Source: Terrimonas_A sp051954695 (GTDB lineage Bacteria; Bacteroidota; Bacteroidia; Chitinophagales; Chitinophagaceae). From it: 64,000 bases of DNA. Where the stretch lies: NCBI GenBank assembly GCA_051954695.1, contig JBQCHL010000007.1, forward strand, positions 62,001 through 126,000, read 5' to 3'. The notes below the pieces were generated by a model, which made no database searches, was not told the origin of the DNA, and was given only the letters and a program-made list of their open reading frames with translations. Of this stretch, positions 26,352 to 35,150 are shown in pieces; positions within the stretch are counted from its first letter, which is position 1, and each line of letters begins with the position of its first letter. Made by a program: the position numbers and the translations under genes.

Positions 26352-28193
26352 TTAAAATGTCAATAGTGAAACCCGCCCGTCCATTGTAGTCACAAGCAAT
26401 TCACCTTTGCCTGCCGGCTGCACATTGGTGACAAGACAGTTGGATATTTTGTGCTTCCACAAAACCTTTCCGTCTTCTCTATTCAGCGCTACTACCACAC
26501 CTGATTGTGTTGGAACGAAAACAACATTATTGTCTTCGCTGATCGCAGTGGGACAAATTTCATATCCAAGAGATACATCTGATTGCCATGCAATTTGCAT
26601 TTCGTTTGCAGTAGTGGACACACCTAATACATTTCCACCCATTGTTTTTACAAATACAACGCTGCTGTCTTTTGACAGGCCCATTGATTCTCTTACACGG
26701 ATGGCCGGATCCTGCTTTCTCCAGATCACGTTGCCATTATTGGCATCCAGCACTGTCATATAACGATCAGGCGCTACGATAAAGACACGGTTGCCTGTTG
26801 CCACAGGAAAACATGCTGCAGGAGAAAACATGCGGTTGCCACTGTTATTATTCCATTTCCATACAAGATCACCTGTATTCAGATCAAGACAATAGAAATC
26901 ATTATTCCAGCAACCGAAGTAGATCTTATTATTGTAGATAAGCGGTTTCGTTACCACGAACCCTTTTACCTGGTTGAAACTCCATACCAGTTTTCCATCT
27001 TTCAAACTGATCGCGCGGAATTCACCATCCGAGGAGCCGATATATACATTGCCGCCATGCACTACCGGGTGAGCCAGCACTGCTTTTGCTGCCTGTACTT
27101 TCCAAAGCAATTTTCCTTTTTTTAATGATACACCATAGATGTATCCGTCAGAAGATCCGGAAACTACAACATTGTTGCCGATCACAGGGATGGAATAGAC
27201 CTTACCACCGGTCCTGAATTTCCATACAGGTTTCCCGTTCTTCCTGTTCAAAGCCACGATCTCGCCATTGGTATTGGTAACAACTGCAAGATCTCCGGAA
27301 ATGGAGGTACCTGAGCCGATATCGCTTTTATCCTGGTACAACCATTTTTCTTTTACAAAGGAAAAGCTGTCATTCACAGCATAGGAGGGACGGGGGTATT
27401 GAGTGGCCGCCTGTTTATTCCAGCTATGCAATTCAACTGTCGCCCACACTGGTTTAAGCTGACCACCGGGTCTTTTTTCCTGGTAAGAAACGATATCATT
27501 TTTGATCGTTACAATATTGTAACCGCCTGTATCGGCTTTCGCGCGCAGATTGGAGCGGCCCATTATACCCGGAACTCCTTCAAAATCCAGTTTGTGATTA
27601 TTATGTCCATGCCCGCAAAGGAAAAGCTCAATATTCTTTTGTTTCAAACGATCAACTGCTTCATACCAGTTATTAAGACCATCATCCATCGGATAATGAT
27701 TCACGAATATCAATGGAGTATTATCCGGAATGGTGGCGAGCACAGAATCGAGCCACACGATATTTTCCCTTGGGATCTGGCCGGGCCCCATGCGCATGTT
27801 AGGGCCGCAATGTGTTCCCAGGAAAGCGTATTTACCTGCTTTGAAGAAAAAGGTTTCGTTGCCAAAAACTCTTTTAAATGTATTGGCACCACTTTCAGAC
27901 CAGTTGCCATCGTGATTACCTGGTATGATATGCCAGGGTTTATTAAGGCTATCCAAAATCTGTTTGGCCAGTTTTATTTCTTCATCTGCGCCAAACTCTG
28001 TAATGTCTCCGGTGATTACAACAAACTGTATAGCCGGATTTTCGTTGATATCCTTTACTGTTCTCCTGAGATCTTCTGCGCCGGTACTACTACCGATATG
28101 TGTGTCGGAAAGATGGACAAAGGTGAGGGCATCCTGTGCAAAGGAGATCTGTGCAAACAGCACAACAGTAACAATAAAAATTATTTTTTTCAT
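26352..28193 (-). CDS. Periplasmic metallophosphoesterase with PQQ-like beta-propeller
   Basis: 613 residues from ATG at 28193, which gives the signal peptide MKKIIFIVTVVLFAQISFAQ. An upstream in-frame TTG (28217) lies in an inverted repeat and is less likely. The calcineurin-like metal ligands are D30 and H32 (SDTHIG), D63 (GDITEFG), N93/H94 (GNHDGNW), and the histidines of NHYP and GHGHNN. From about 275 onward, PQQ-like blades repeat motifs such as ALNRKNGKPVWKF and AISLKDGKLVWSF. It probably cleaves a phosphomonoester or diester in the periplasm, with the propeller binding a partner or substrate. It is last in the deoR-susC-susD cluster. Confidence 0.87.
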   Translation of the reverse strand: MKKIIFIVTVVLFAQISFAQDALTFVHLSDTHIGSSTGAEDLRRTVKDINENPAIQFVVITGDITEFGADEEIKLAKQILDSLNKPWHIIPGNHDGNWSESGANTFKRVFGNETFFFKAGKYAFLGTHCGPNMRMGPGQIPRENIVWLDSVLATIPDNTPLIFVNHYPMDDGLNNWYEAVDRLKQKNIELFLCGHGHNNHKLDFEGVPGIMGRSNLRAKADTGGYNIVTIKNDIVSYQEKRPGGQLKPVWATVELHSWNKQAATQYPRPSYAVNDSFSFVKEKWLYQDKSDIGSGTSISGDLAVVTNTNGEIVALNRKNGKPVWKFRTGGKVYSIPVIGNNVVVSGSSDGYIYGVSLKKGKLLWKVQAAKAVLAHPVVHGGNVYIGSSDGEFRAISLKDGKLVWSFNQVKGFVVTKPLIYNNKIYFGCWNNDFYCLDLNTGDLVWKWNNNSGNRMFSPAACFPVATGNRVFIVAPDRYMTVLDANNGNVIWRKQDPAIRVRESMGLSKDSSVVFVKTMGGNVLGVSTTANEMQIAWQSDVSLGYEICPTAISEDNNVVFVPTQSGVVVALNREDGKVLWKHKISNCLVTNVQPAGKGELLVTTMDGRVSLLTF

Positions 28194-28207
28194 GATATAT
28201 GGAATTA

Positions 28208-28303
28208 AAACGGTCAAAAGTTAAAAGTAAAAATAACCTTTCGAACGATGAGCAGTTTCGTTCGCTCTGCAAGGTTATTTTTACTTTTAACTTTTGACCG
28301 TTT
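28208..28303. repeat. Perfect 33-bp inverted repeat between susD and the phosphoesterase gene
   Basis: Arms 28208-28240 and 28271-28303 are exact reverse complements. The 30-nt loop contains a further short stem (CGAACG / CGTTCG). The arm reads AAACGGTCAAAAGTTAAAAGT followed by AAAAATAACCTT. Located in the 147-nt gap of a same-strand gene pair, it could end the susCD transcript, protect its 3' end, or be a mobile palindrome. Confidence 0.85.
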
Positions 28304-28339
28304 ATCTTTTTAACTGACTGTTAATTTTTCTTTTTTGGA

Positions 28340-30172
28340 TTACCAGCCTGTTGTTTGGGTCAGTGTATAACCTGCGTCCTGGTATTGAACTATCTGTGCC
28401 TGACCGATCGGAGCCATGTATGAACGGTCACTAAATGCATTCCTGTTCACTGCATTCTCCACCAGCCAGAAGCCAACCATATCAGCGGCATTGGAGCCGT
28501 TATAAGTGACTATAGTGCCATCTGTTTTTTTGACCTTTATTTTATTAACATAAGCAGTAGTTAATAAACTTGGAATCTCGGCCTGCACGTTTATCCATGG
28601 GCCAACAAGGTAATCAGGATTGGTGCTGAAATCCATATTATTCAGTTTTTTCCATCTCTTCAAGTCCAGCAGGCGGGTATGCTCAAATACAAATTCCATT
28701 CTTCTTTCACGGCGGATCTCCCAGATCAATGCAGGTACATCTGCATCACGGGTAGGATCAACAGGCATAGCTGCAAGAAGTAAGGGGCTTGTCTTTTTAA
28801 CTCCTCTGCTGGTAGCCACTGCATCCAAAGGACGGTTGCGGATCGCATTGATCGACTTATCCAGATCATCCTGGGCAATAGGGGTGCCGCCAAAGTGTTC
28901 CGCCAATTCAGCCTTTGCTTCGATCCAGTTCAGCACCACTTCCGCGTACCTCATTACAGGAGCATCACTTGTATTGGTCATGCTTCCCCATGCTGGAGGA
29001 GGCACACTTCCTACATAGTTCATTGCGTCCCTTGAAGCAAACTTGTTACAATACAACAATGTGCCCGCTGAATAAAGCGGTTTCTCATAAAATGATGCTT
29101 CAAAGCGGGGATCTCTTGTTTTGAACAGATCTGTGATAGCAAAACTGCCTGCATTCGCAACGGTAGAGTTCTGCCATGGCTGACCATCATTGGCAATAAA
29201 TGACTTGATCAGTACCAGGTTTGCTGATGCGTTTTGGTTTTCGTTCCCATTGCTGTAAGAACCCACAGCATGCGTTACAGTCAATGCCGCATCGTAGATC
29301 CTGTAAAGGAGTACTTCAGGATGGCCTACAAGACTTTCTGATGTGAATATGGATTTAAAATCCTTGGTAAAGTTGTACTTGTTAAGGACCATTACCATTT
29401 CGGCGGCATCTCTTGCAAACTCCAGGTATTTTTTTGCCCTGGCTGCGTCGAGGCTATGATAATACTGGAATGTTCCTTCAAACAGCATAAAACGGGAAAC
29501 AAAAGCAGCAGCGATATATCTGTTCAGAAGATTCGTGCCGTCGTTTTCCCTCATGTTTGCAAGTGCATATTTGAAATCGTCATACACTTTATCCATTACC
29601 ACACCCCTGTTATCCCTGTCTTTATATAAAGTCGGCATGTCCGTGTTCAAAACTGTTTTGTCAAAATAGGGGACATCGCCAAACACGCTAACCAGGCGGC
29701 TGTATTCGAACCCTTTGAAGAACCTGGCAACAGCAGTCCAGTGCTTATAGGCTTCCTCAGACAGATTTGGTTTTGCCTGATTATCCAACCGGTCAAGCAA
29801 TACATTTGCTTTGCGCACCCATGCAAAATCCCAGGTAGGACCTGAATAAGTAGCCAACCATGCTGCACTTTCTGAAGTAGATCCTCTTGAAGTAGGAACA
29901 CTGCTTTCGAAGTTTGACTGGGCATTCCTGCTGGTCAGATCATCGCTGAAAGTGTACCCTGTTACAGGCGCATAGTCAGTACCAAAACCGGAATTATAAC
30001 CGTTAAAGTAGTTTGGATAAAACGCATTCGCATACATACGAATATCATCTTCGTTTCTCCAAAAGTTGTTATCAACATAACTCGTAAGAATCGGCCTGTC
30101 TAGCACCCCCTTATTACAAGAGAGGAAAAATGAACAAGCCAAAAGGCCATAGATATATTTTAGATATTTCAT
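28340..30172 (-). CDS. SusD/RagB-family nutrient-binding lipoprotein
   Basis: 610 residues. The signal peptide ends in a lipobox with Cys19 (FFLSCN), so the protein is a surface lipoprotein. Typical SusD features are the helical TPR-rich fold, late motifs NWIEAKAELAEHFGG and LIWEIRRERRMEFVFEHTRLLDLKRW, and the C-terminal gate of a substrate-capture pair. It sits 11 nt after the susC gene and forms the lid of that transporter. The substrate is unknown; no glycoside hydrolase or polysaccharide lyase is nearby. Confidence 0.93.
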   Translation of the reverse strand: MKYLKYIYGLLACSFFLSCNKGVLDRPILTSYVDNNFWRNEDDIRMYANAFYPNYFNGYNSGFGTDYAPVTGYTFSDDLTSRNAQSNFESSVPTSRGSTSESAAWLATYSGPTWDFAWVRKANVLLDRLDNQAKPNLSEEAYKHWTAVARFFKGFEYSRLVSVFGDVPYFDKTVLNTDMPTLYKDRDNRGVVMDKVYDDFKYALANMRENDGTNLLNRYIAAAFVSRFMLFEGTFQYYHSLDAARAKKYLEFARDAAEMVMVLNKYNFTKDFKSIFTSESLVGHPEVLLYRIYDAALTVTHAVGSYSNGNENQNASANLVLIKSFIANDGQPWQNSTVANAGSFAITDLFKTRDPRFEASFYEKPLYSAGTLLYCNKFASRDAMNYVGSVPPPAWGSMTNTSDAPVMRYAEVVLNWIEAKAELAEHFGGTPIAQDDLDKSINAIRNRPLDAVATSRGVKKTSPLLLAAMPVDPTRDADVPALIWEIRRERRMEFVFEHTRLLDLKRWKKLNNMDFSTNPDYLVGPWINVQAEIPSLLTTAYVNKIKVKKTDGTIVTYNGSNAADMVGFWLVENAVNRNAFSDRSYMAPIGQAQIVQYQDAGYTLTQTTGW

Positions 30173-30183
30173 CGCAGTATTTT

Positions 30184-33100
30184 TTAAAAATTAACTTGCA
30201 AGCCAACTGAAACACTCTTGAACGCCGGAATACCCATTCCTGTACGACCTGAGTTGTAGTTGGAACTATTCCACATAGAATAACCATCGATAGCTTCAGG
30301 ATCGATCGGAAGATCTCTTAAATGATCCCAGGTAATAAAGTTCTCCAATGCTACATACGCCCTGCAAGAACTGATAACTTTAAGCTTGCGAACAACTGAA
30401 GGAGACAGTGAATAACCTACTGTAAGGTTCTTCAGTCTTATGTAAGCCATGTTCAGGAGGTAACGGTCTTGTACCTGCATGTTATTGATGGCATTGTTAA
30501 CTCCATTATCAAAAGCCGCAGGGTAGAAGGCTCCGGTATTCTCAGTAGTCCAGTAATTACCTGCAATCGCTTCCGGCATGGCACCATCGCCTACGTTGTA
30601 TCCAGGACTGGCAAGCATTCCATTACCCCATATTTTACGGCTTCCGACACCCTGGAAGAATACGCTCAGATCGAATCCTTTATAATCAGCTCCGACACGG
30701 AATCCATACTCATAACGAGGATTTGAGTTTCCGATCACTTCCAGATCGCCATGGTTAGCCAGGGTACCGTCTCCGTTGCTTATTTCTCCATCACCATTTA
30801 CGTCGATGAATTTAACATCTCCAGGACCAAAATAGAAGTTTGAACTGTTTTGCAGGAATGGTTGATAAACTGGTTTTTTCCCGTCCCCGCTTTTCAATTT
30901 ATAGGCTTTTTTTCCACCATTCAATGCACTTTCTGCCTGTGTCAATGTGATCAAAACCGGTTTACCGTTTCCATCCAGCTCGAAATCGCTCATCTGGTAC
31001 AGCCTGTCTGTGCGATAGCCCCAGATTTCGCCAACTGTTTTGCCGTCATAGTTGCTGGTAATCTGTGTGGATGAACCAACATCATATAACTTGCTCTTCG
31101 AATCGGAAATATTACCTCTCACAGAAAGGTGCAGTCCATTGTTGAATGTATGATTAAAATCAAGTGTCAGTTCCCAGCCTCTTGTCTGGATAGACGCAAA
31201 GTTGCCATTAGGTGCAGGCGCCCCCAATGTTAAAGGAATTCCTTCCTGACCAACGATCATATCATTGGTATTTCTCTGGAAGAGATCAAATGAAACATTG
31301 AGCTTATTGTTCAGGATACCCATATCAATACCAATGTTCTTTGTTACGATATTCTGCCAGGTGATATCTGGCGATACCACTGCCGGTGTGCCTACATAGT
31401 TCACCCGTACACCATTTCCGATCCAGGTAGATGGGGGAGTGCTGGGCATTACAGGAATGTACAATGAAGGAGGTACGCTCTGGTCGCCAACAGAACCCCA
31501 TGAAGCCCTTAACTTAAGCAAATTGATTGTAGACTTGATGGACTGAAAGAAATTTTCTTCGCTTGCTACCCAACCTGCGGATACTGAAGGAAACCATCTC
31601 CACCACAGATCCTTGGGGAATTTGGAAGATCCATCATAACGAAGGTTTCCTTCAAGCAGGTATTTATTTCTGAATGCATAGTTCACACGTCCGAAATATC
31701 CAAGCTGAGCTTCCCATGATTTGCCACCGGATACTGTTTGCGTTCCAGTACCGAAAGCGAATTGGGGATTATAAATATCGGCCAGTCCAGTGTACTGAGA
31801 AGTCTGTGATTCCGTAGTTGCAGTTACACGGTTCATACCAAGAATGAATTTAAACGCATGGTCTTCTTTCAGATTCAGTGAATAGGTAGTAAATGCATTG
31901 ATGGTATGGCTAAAGAAGTTGGTAACAGTGCGTGCAATATGATCAGGATTCGATCCAATTCCCGTATACGTTTGTTTGGTAAGATCGTATGCAGCAATTG
32001 CACCCGGAGTGGCACTGTTCACCACGCTTCCTGTAGAATCGACATACACCCGGTTGCCGCCGGCATCAAAACGCGCTGTTGGTGCAACCCATGAATCCCT
32101 TGCAGTAAATCTTGTACCAGGTCTGTTCCAGAAGTCATCCTGCAATGAATAAGTATAATCGAAGTCTACTTTCCAATTCTTGGTAAGATTGACTGTGGCA
32201 CCCAGGTTATAGTTTGAATAGTTCTGCAGAATGTTCGCTGTGTTGGCTGTTGCCATCTCGCTATAAGGACTGCGTATGATATCTCCGTTCTCATCATACC
32301 CGAGTGGATACAATGAACTCCACCTGTACAGATAATACCATGGATCAGCAGTGGTAGAGTTGGTCGCGTAAGGATATTGTTTATTTCTCCTTGAATATAA
32401 TCCTCCTGCGCGAACAGTAATATATTTATTAAGTTCACTGGAGATTCTCATGGAGATATTGTAACGGGAAAACTCATCTTTTTTAGCGGGTTTGTTCATA
32501 CCGTTTTGCTGCAATAAACCAAGCCCGATATTATAAGAAGTCTTTCCTTGAGTAAACCCTACAGAAAGGTTATGCTGTTGGGTAGGAGTCCATTCTTTAA
32601 CCATATAATCATACGGATTGTAGGTTCTTACTCCCATTTTCTGATTGGCGCCCTGAACATACCAATCCCTTCCGAACACTGTAGGATCATCCGGGCCAAT
32701 GGTATTACCATACTTTTCTTTCCATTCAACAGCTCTCTTATAACTGGCCCTGTCTACAAAATAGAATGCTCCTCTTGGAGAGTAATTTCCCATCCGTTCA
32801 GAGGCGTCCAGTATATATTTCAATGCGTTCACATCCGCCATTTTGAGATCTTTCCAAACATTCTGAAAAGAAAGATTACCAGAATAGCTGATCTGCGGTT
32901 TGCCACCAGACGCTCCTTTCTTAGTAGTGATCAATACCACGCCAAAGGATGCTTTAGCCCCATAGATGGAAGCAGAAGCCGCATCTTTCAATATAGTGAT
33001 AGAGGCAATATCATTTGGATTAACGACCTGGATACTGGGAATCTCCACGTTATCCAGCAGGATCAAAGGCGCGCTGCCTCCATTGAGTGATCCGATCTGC

Positions 33101-33609
33101 CCCCTGATCTTAATGATCGGGTCCGAACCTACTTCACCACTGGGAATAGTCACGCTTAAACCGCTCGCAGCACCCTGCAAGCCTCTTCCCACATCGGCAA
33201 TAGGCCTTCCCTGTAATGTTTTAGGAACATCTACTGTAGATACAGCACCAGTGAGATTACCTCTTCTTTGTGTTGAGTATCCAACCACAACCACATCCTG
33301 CATGGTATTGGTTTGACTGGCAAGCTTTACAGTAATAGCATTTCCTGTACCTACTTTGAGGTCCTGTTCTTCATACCCCACAAAACTGAAATGAAGGGTC
33401 TGGCCTGTACTGGCCTGGATAGTGAAATTACCGCTTTCATTGGTTTGCGTAGCCCGGTTGGTTTCTTTAACCACAACCGTTACGCCTTCAAGCGGTCCGT
33501 CGGTGCCCGTGACGACACCTGTAATTGTCCGCTCCTGCGCTTGCAACGCAGGTGGGATGAATAGCATAAGTAGTAAGCAGCCTACTAATAGCCTGAGATA
33601 GTTTCTCAT
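30184..33609 (-). CDS. SusC/RagA-family TonB-linked outer-membrane transporter
   Basis: 1141 residues. It has a signal peptide to about 25, a carboxypeptidase-regulatory-like domain at about 29-110 (ITGVVTGTDGPLEGVTV), the plug domain with VVVGYSTQRRGNLTGAVSTV and DVGRGLQGAASGL, then the 22-strand barrel ending VSVGLQVNF. It imports a large or scarce nutrient using TonB energy, together with the SusD partner downstream. It lies 50 nt downstream of the DeoR-type regulator gene on the same strand. Confidence 0.94.
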   Translation of the reverse strand: MRNYLRLLVGCLLLMLFIPPALQAQERTITGVVTGTDGPLEGVTVVVKETNRATQTNESGNFTIQASTGQTLHFSFVGYEEQDLKVGTGNAITVKLASQTNTMQDVVVVGYSTQRRGNLTGAVSTVDVPKTLQGRPIADVGRGLQGAASGLSVTIPSGEVGSDPIIKIRGQIGSLNGGSAPLILLDNVEIPSIQVVNPNDIASITILKDAASASIYGAKASFGVVLITTKKGASGGKPQISYSGNLSFQNVWKDLKMADVNALKYILDASERMGNYSPRGAFYFVDRASYKRAVEWKEKYGNTIGPDDPTVFGRDWYVQGANQKMGVRTYNPYDYMVKEWTPTQQHNLSVGFTQGKTSYNIGLGLLQQNGMNKPAKKDEFSRYNISMRISSELNKYITVRAGGLYSRRNKQYPYATNSTTADPWYYLYRWSSLYPLGYDENGDIIRSPYSEMATANTANILQNYSNYNLGATVNLTKNWKVDFDYTYSLQDDFWNRPGTRFTARDSWVAPTARFDAGGNRVYVDSTGSVVNSATPGAIAAYDLTKQTYTGIGSNPDHIARTVTNFFSHTINAFTTYSLNLKEDHAFKFILGMNRVTATTESQTSQYTGLADIYNPQFAFGTGTQTVSGGKSWEAQLGYFGRVNYAFRNKYLLEGNLRYDGSSKFPKDLWWRWFPSVSAGWVASEENFFQSIKSTINLLKLRASWGSVGDQSVPPSLYIPVMPSTPPSTWIGNGVRVNYVGTPAVVSPDITWQNIVTKNIGIDMGILNNKLNVSFDLFQRNTNDMIVGQEGIPLTLGAPAPNGNFASIQTRGWELTLDFNHTFNNGLHLSVRGNISDSKSKLYDVGSSTQITSNYDGKTVGEIWGYRTDRLYQMSDFELDGNGKPVLITLTQAESALNGGKKAYKLKSGDGKKPVYQPFLQNSSNFYFGPGDVKFIDVNGDGEISNGDGTLANHGDLEVIGNSNPRYEYGFRVGADYKGFDLSVFFQGVGSRKIWGNGMLASPGYNVGDGAMPEAIAGNYWTTENTGAFYPAAFDNGVNNAINNMQVQDRYLLNMAYIRLKNLTVGYSLSPSVVRKLKVISSCRAYVALENFITWDHLRDLPIDPEAIDGYSMWNSSNYNSGRTGMGIPAFKSVSVGLQVNF

Positions 33610-33659
33610 TGTTGTTGTTTTAGTATAATAAATGAGCAGTTAACGAAATTTAAAAGCTG

Positions 33660-34409
33660 TCATAGGACCTGGATACCGGCATCGGCATACGGTTTCAGTA
33701 ATGGATCGCTTGCATCCAGTTCTGTGATCAATATGTCAATCTTGTCCAGGGTACTTATTTGTATCGGCTGATAAGTATTGATCTTTTCAGCGATTGAGAG
33801 ACAAACTACTTTCCGGGAAGCTTCGATCATGGCTTTTTTCAATTGCACCACTTCCCAATCATTATCAGTAATACCATGCTGGAGATCGATAGCATTGGTG
33901 CCAAGGAAACAGATATCCGCTTTGATCTGTCTTATTTTGGCGATCGCTTCCGAACCAACCGTGATCTTCGAACTCTTGGATATCTTATCACCGATCAGGA
34001 TCACTTCAATGTTGGGATGGTCCATGTATTCCAATATGGCTGCAATACTACCTGAAATGAAAGTAGCTTTTAGTTGAGAGGGGAGGAGGCGGGCCATTTC
34101 CACAATCGTGGTGCCACCGCCGGTAAGCACAAACATACCATTGTCGATAAGGCCAATGGCTTTCTGTGCGATTTTCATTTTGTGTTGCTGGGAATAAACG
34201 CCGTTGCTTGGAATATGTACCTGGCTGAAAGAACGGGACAATGCGCCACCATGCACTTTGATCAGTTTTCCTTCTTCTGCCAGTTCCAGCAAGTCGCGCC
34301 GGATCGTGTCTTCTGATACCTGTATGTCAACGCTGAGCGTTGAAGAAAGCACTTTGTTATGCAGGTTGATCTGCTGCAATATGTAAGATTGTCTTTCCTT
34401 TTTAAGCAT
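33660..34409 (-). CDS. DeoR/GlpR-family transcriptional regulator
   Basis: 249 residues. The N-terminal winged helix-turn-helix (about 5-60, with VQVSEDTIRRDLLELAEEGKL-like recognition helix; here VDIQVSEDTIRRDL) precedes a sugar-phosphate sensor domain with GGTTIVEMARLLP and GTNAIDLQHGIT. Members usually repress sugar uptake operons and release DNA on binding a phosphorylated sugar. It heads the susC-susD-phosphoesterase cluster and probably controls it. Tandem 11-bp repeats just upstream are candidate operators. Confidence 0.9.
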   Translation of the reverse strand: MLKKERQSYILQQINLHNKVLSSTLSVDIQVSEDTIRRDLLELAEEGKLIKVHGGALSRSFSQVHIPSNGVYSQQHKMKIAQKAIGLIDNGMFVLTGGGTTIVEMARLLPSQLKATFISGSIAAILEYMDHPNIEVILIGDKISKSSKITVGSEAIAKIRQIKADICFLGTNAIDLQHGITDNDWEVVQLKKAMIEASRKVVCLSIAEKINTYQPIQISTLDKIDILITELDASDPLLKPYADAGIQVL

Positions 34410-34479
34410 ACCGTTAGAATTGGGGACCCTAAATGTATGTTAAAATACCGCATAAAAACGCAGTACCCGGAAAAAATTT

Positions 34480-34511
34480 GCAGAAATGTGGAAATATTCG
34501 GCAGAAATGTG
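34480..34511. promoter_or_regulatory. Tandem GCAGAAATGTG repeats, candidate DeoR operator
   Basis: GCAGAAATGTG occurs at 34480-34490 and again at 34501-34511, exactly 21 bp apart, i.e. two helical turns. They lie 70-100 nt upstream of the deoR start, a good position for autoregulation. Binding by this regulator is inferred. Confidence 0.38.
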
Positions 34512-34544
34512 AATTATGCCGGGATTTCAGGCTCCCGGCTGGCC

Positions 34545-35030
34545 TTAAAATACAAACCGCACGCTCAATCCAATGGCAGATGGCTCAAAAGTGATATCGT
34601 TCACTATATTCAACTCTGGCTTCCAATCCAGGGAAAGATTAAGCGGTAAATTCATGAACTTGTAGTCGAGCCCCAGCACACCCATCGCTCCAAAATTCAC
34701 CTCCGTATCATTGGCCTTCCTGTTAGGATCATACACTTTTACAAAACCAAGATAACCGCCGCCTCCATAAAACCAGTTCAATCCCTCTGTGGCAAGGGGT
34801 TTATGCACTTCCAGCATGGCTCCCAGGGCAAGCGGATCTCCGAAAGAGAACAAGGCTTCCACTGCTGTCGATTCTGATAAAAAGTGTTTGAGTGAAATGG
34901 AATTATTGACCATTGCCTGGCTGCTGCTCAATCGCACACCCAATGCTGTTTTATATTGAGCAAAGGAAGTTTGGGCAAAAAAAAGAGCAGCCACCACTAA
35001 GGAGGCGGAAAGGAGTTTTTTCATTTTCAA
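34545..35030 (-). CDS. Small secreted outer-membrane beta-barrel protein
   Basis: 161 residues. The signal peptide MKMKKLLSASLVVAALFFAQ... ends at AQ near residue 25. The mature protein alternates polar and hydrophobic residues in about eight strands and ends GLSVRFVF, an outer-membrane barrel signature. Glycine-rich turns (YGGGGYLGFV) support this. It stands alone. The function is unknown. Confidence 0.75.
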   Translation of the reverse strand: MKMKKLLSASLVVAALFFAQTSFAQYKTALGVRLSSSQAMVNNSISLKHFLSESTAVEALFSFGDPLALGAMLEVHKPLATEGLNWFYGGGGYLGFVKVYDPNRKANDTEVNFGAMGVLGLDYKFMNLPLNLSLDWKPELNIVNDITFEPSAIGLSVRFVF

Positions 35031-35150
35031 AATGTTTTGTTGGTTATTTATCCGTGTCCGGATAGATAACGGCGAAAGGAGAATGTGTAGTTTAAAAGAA
35101 ATGCTAAACTGAACAGAAGTCTTTTCGCAACGGGAGTTGGCTATTGCCGG

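Noticed and set aside
28194..28217. TTG at 28217 as start of the phosphoesterase
   Set aside because: It lies in the inverted repeat and adds residues before a normal signal peptide that starts with ATG at 28193.
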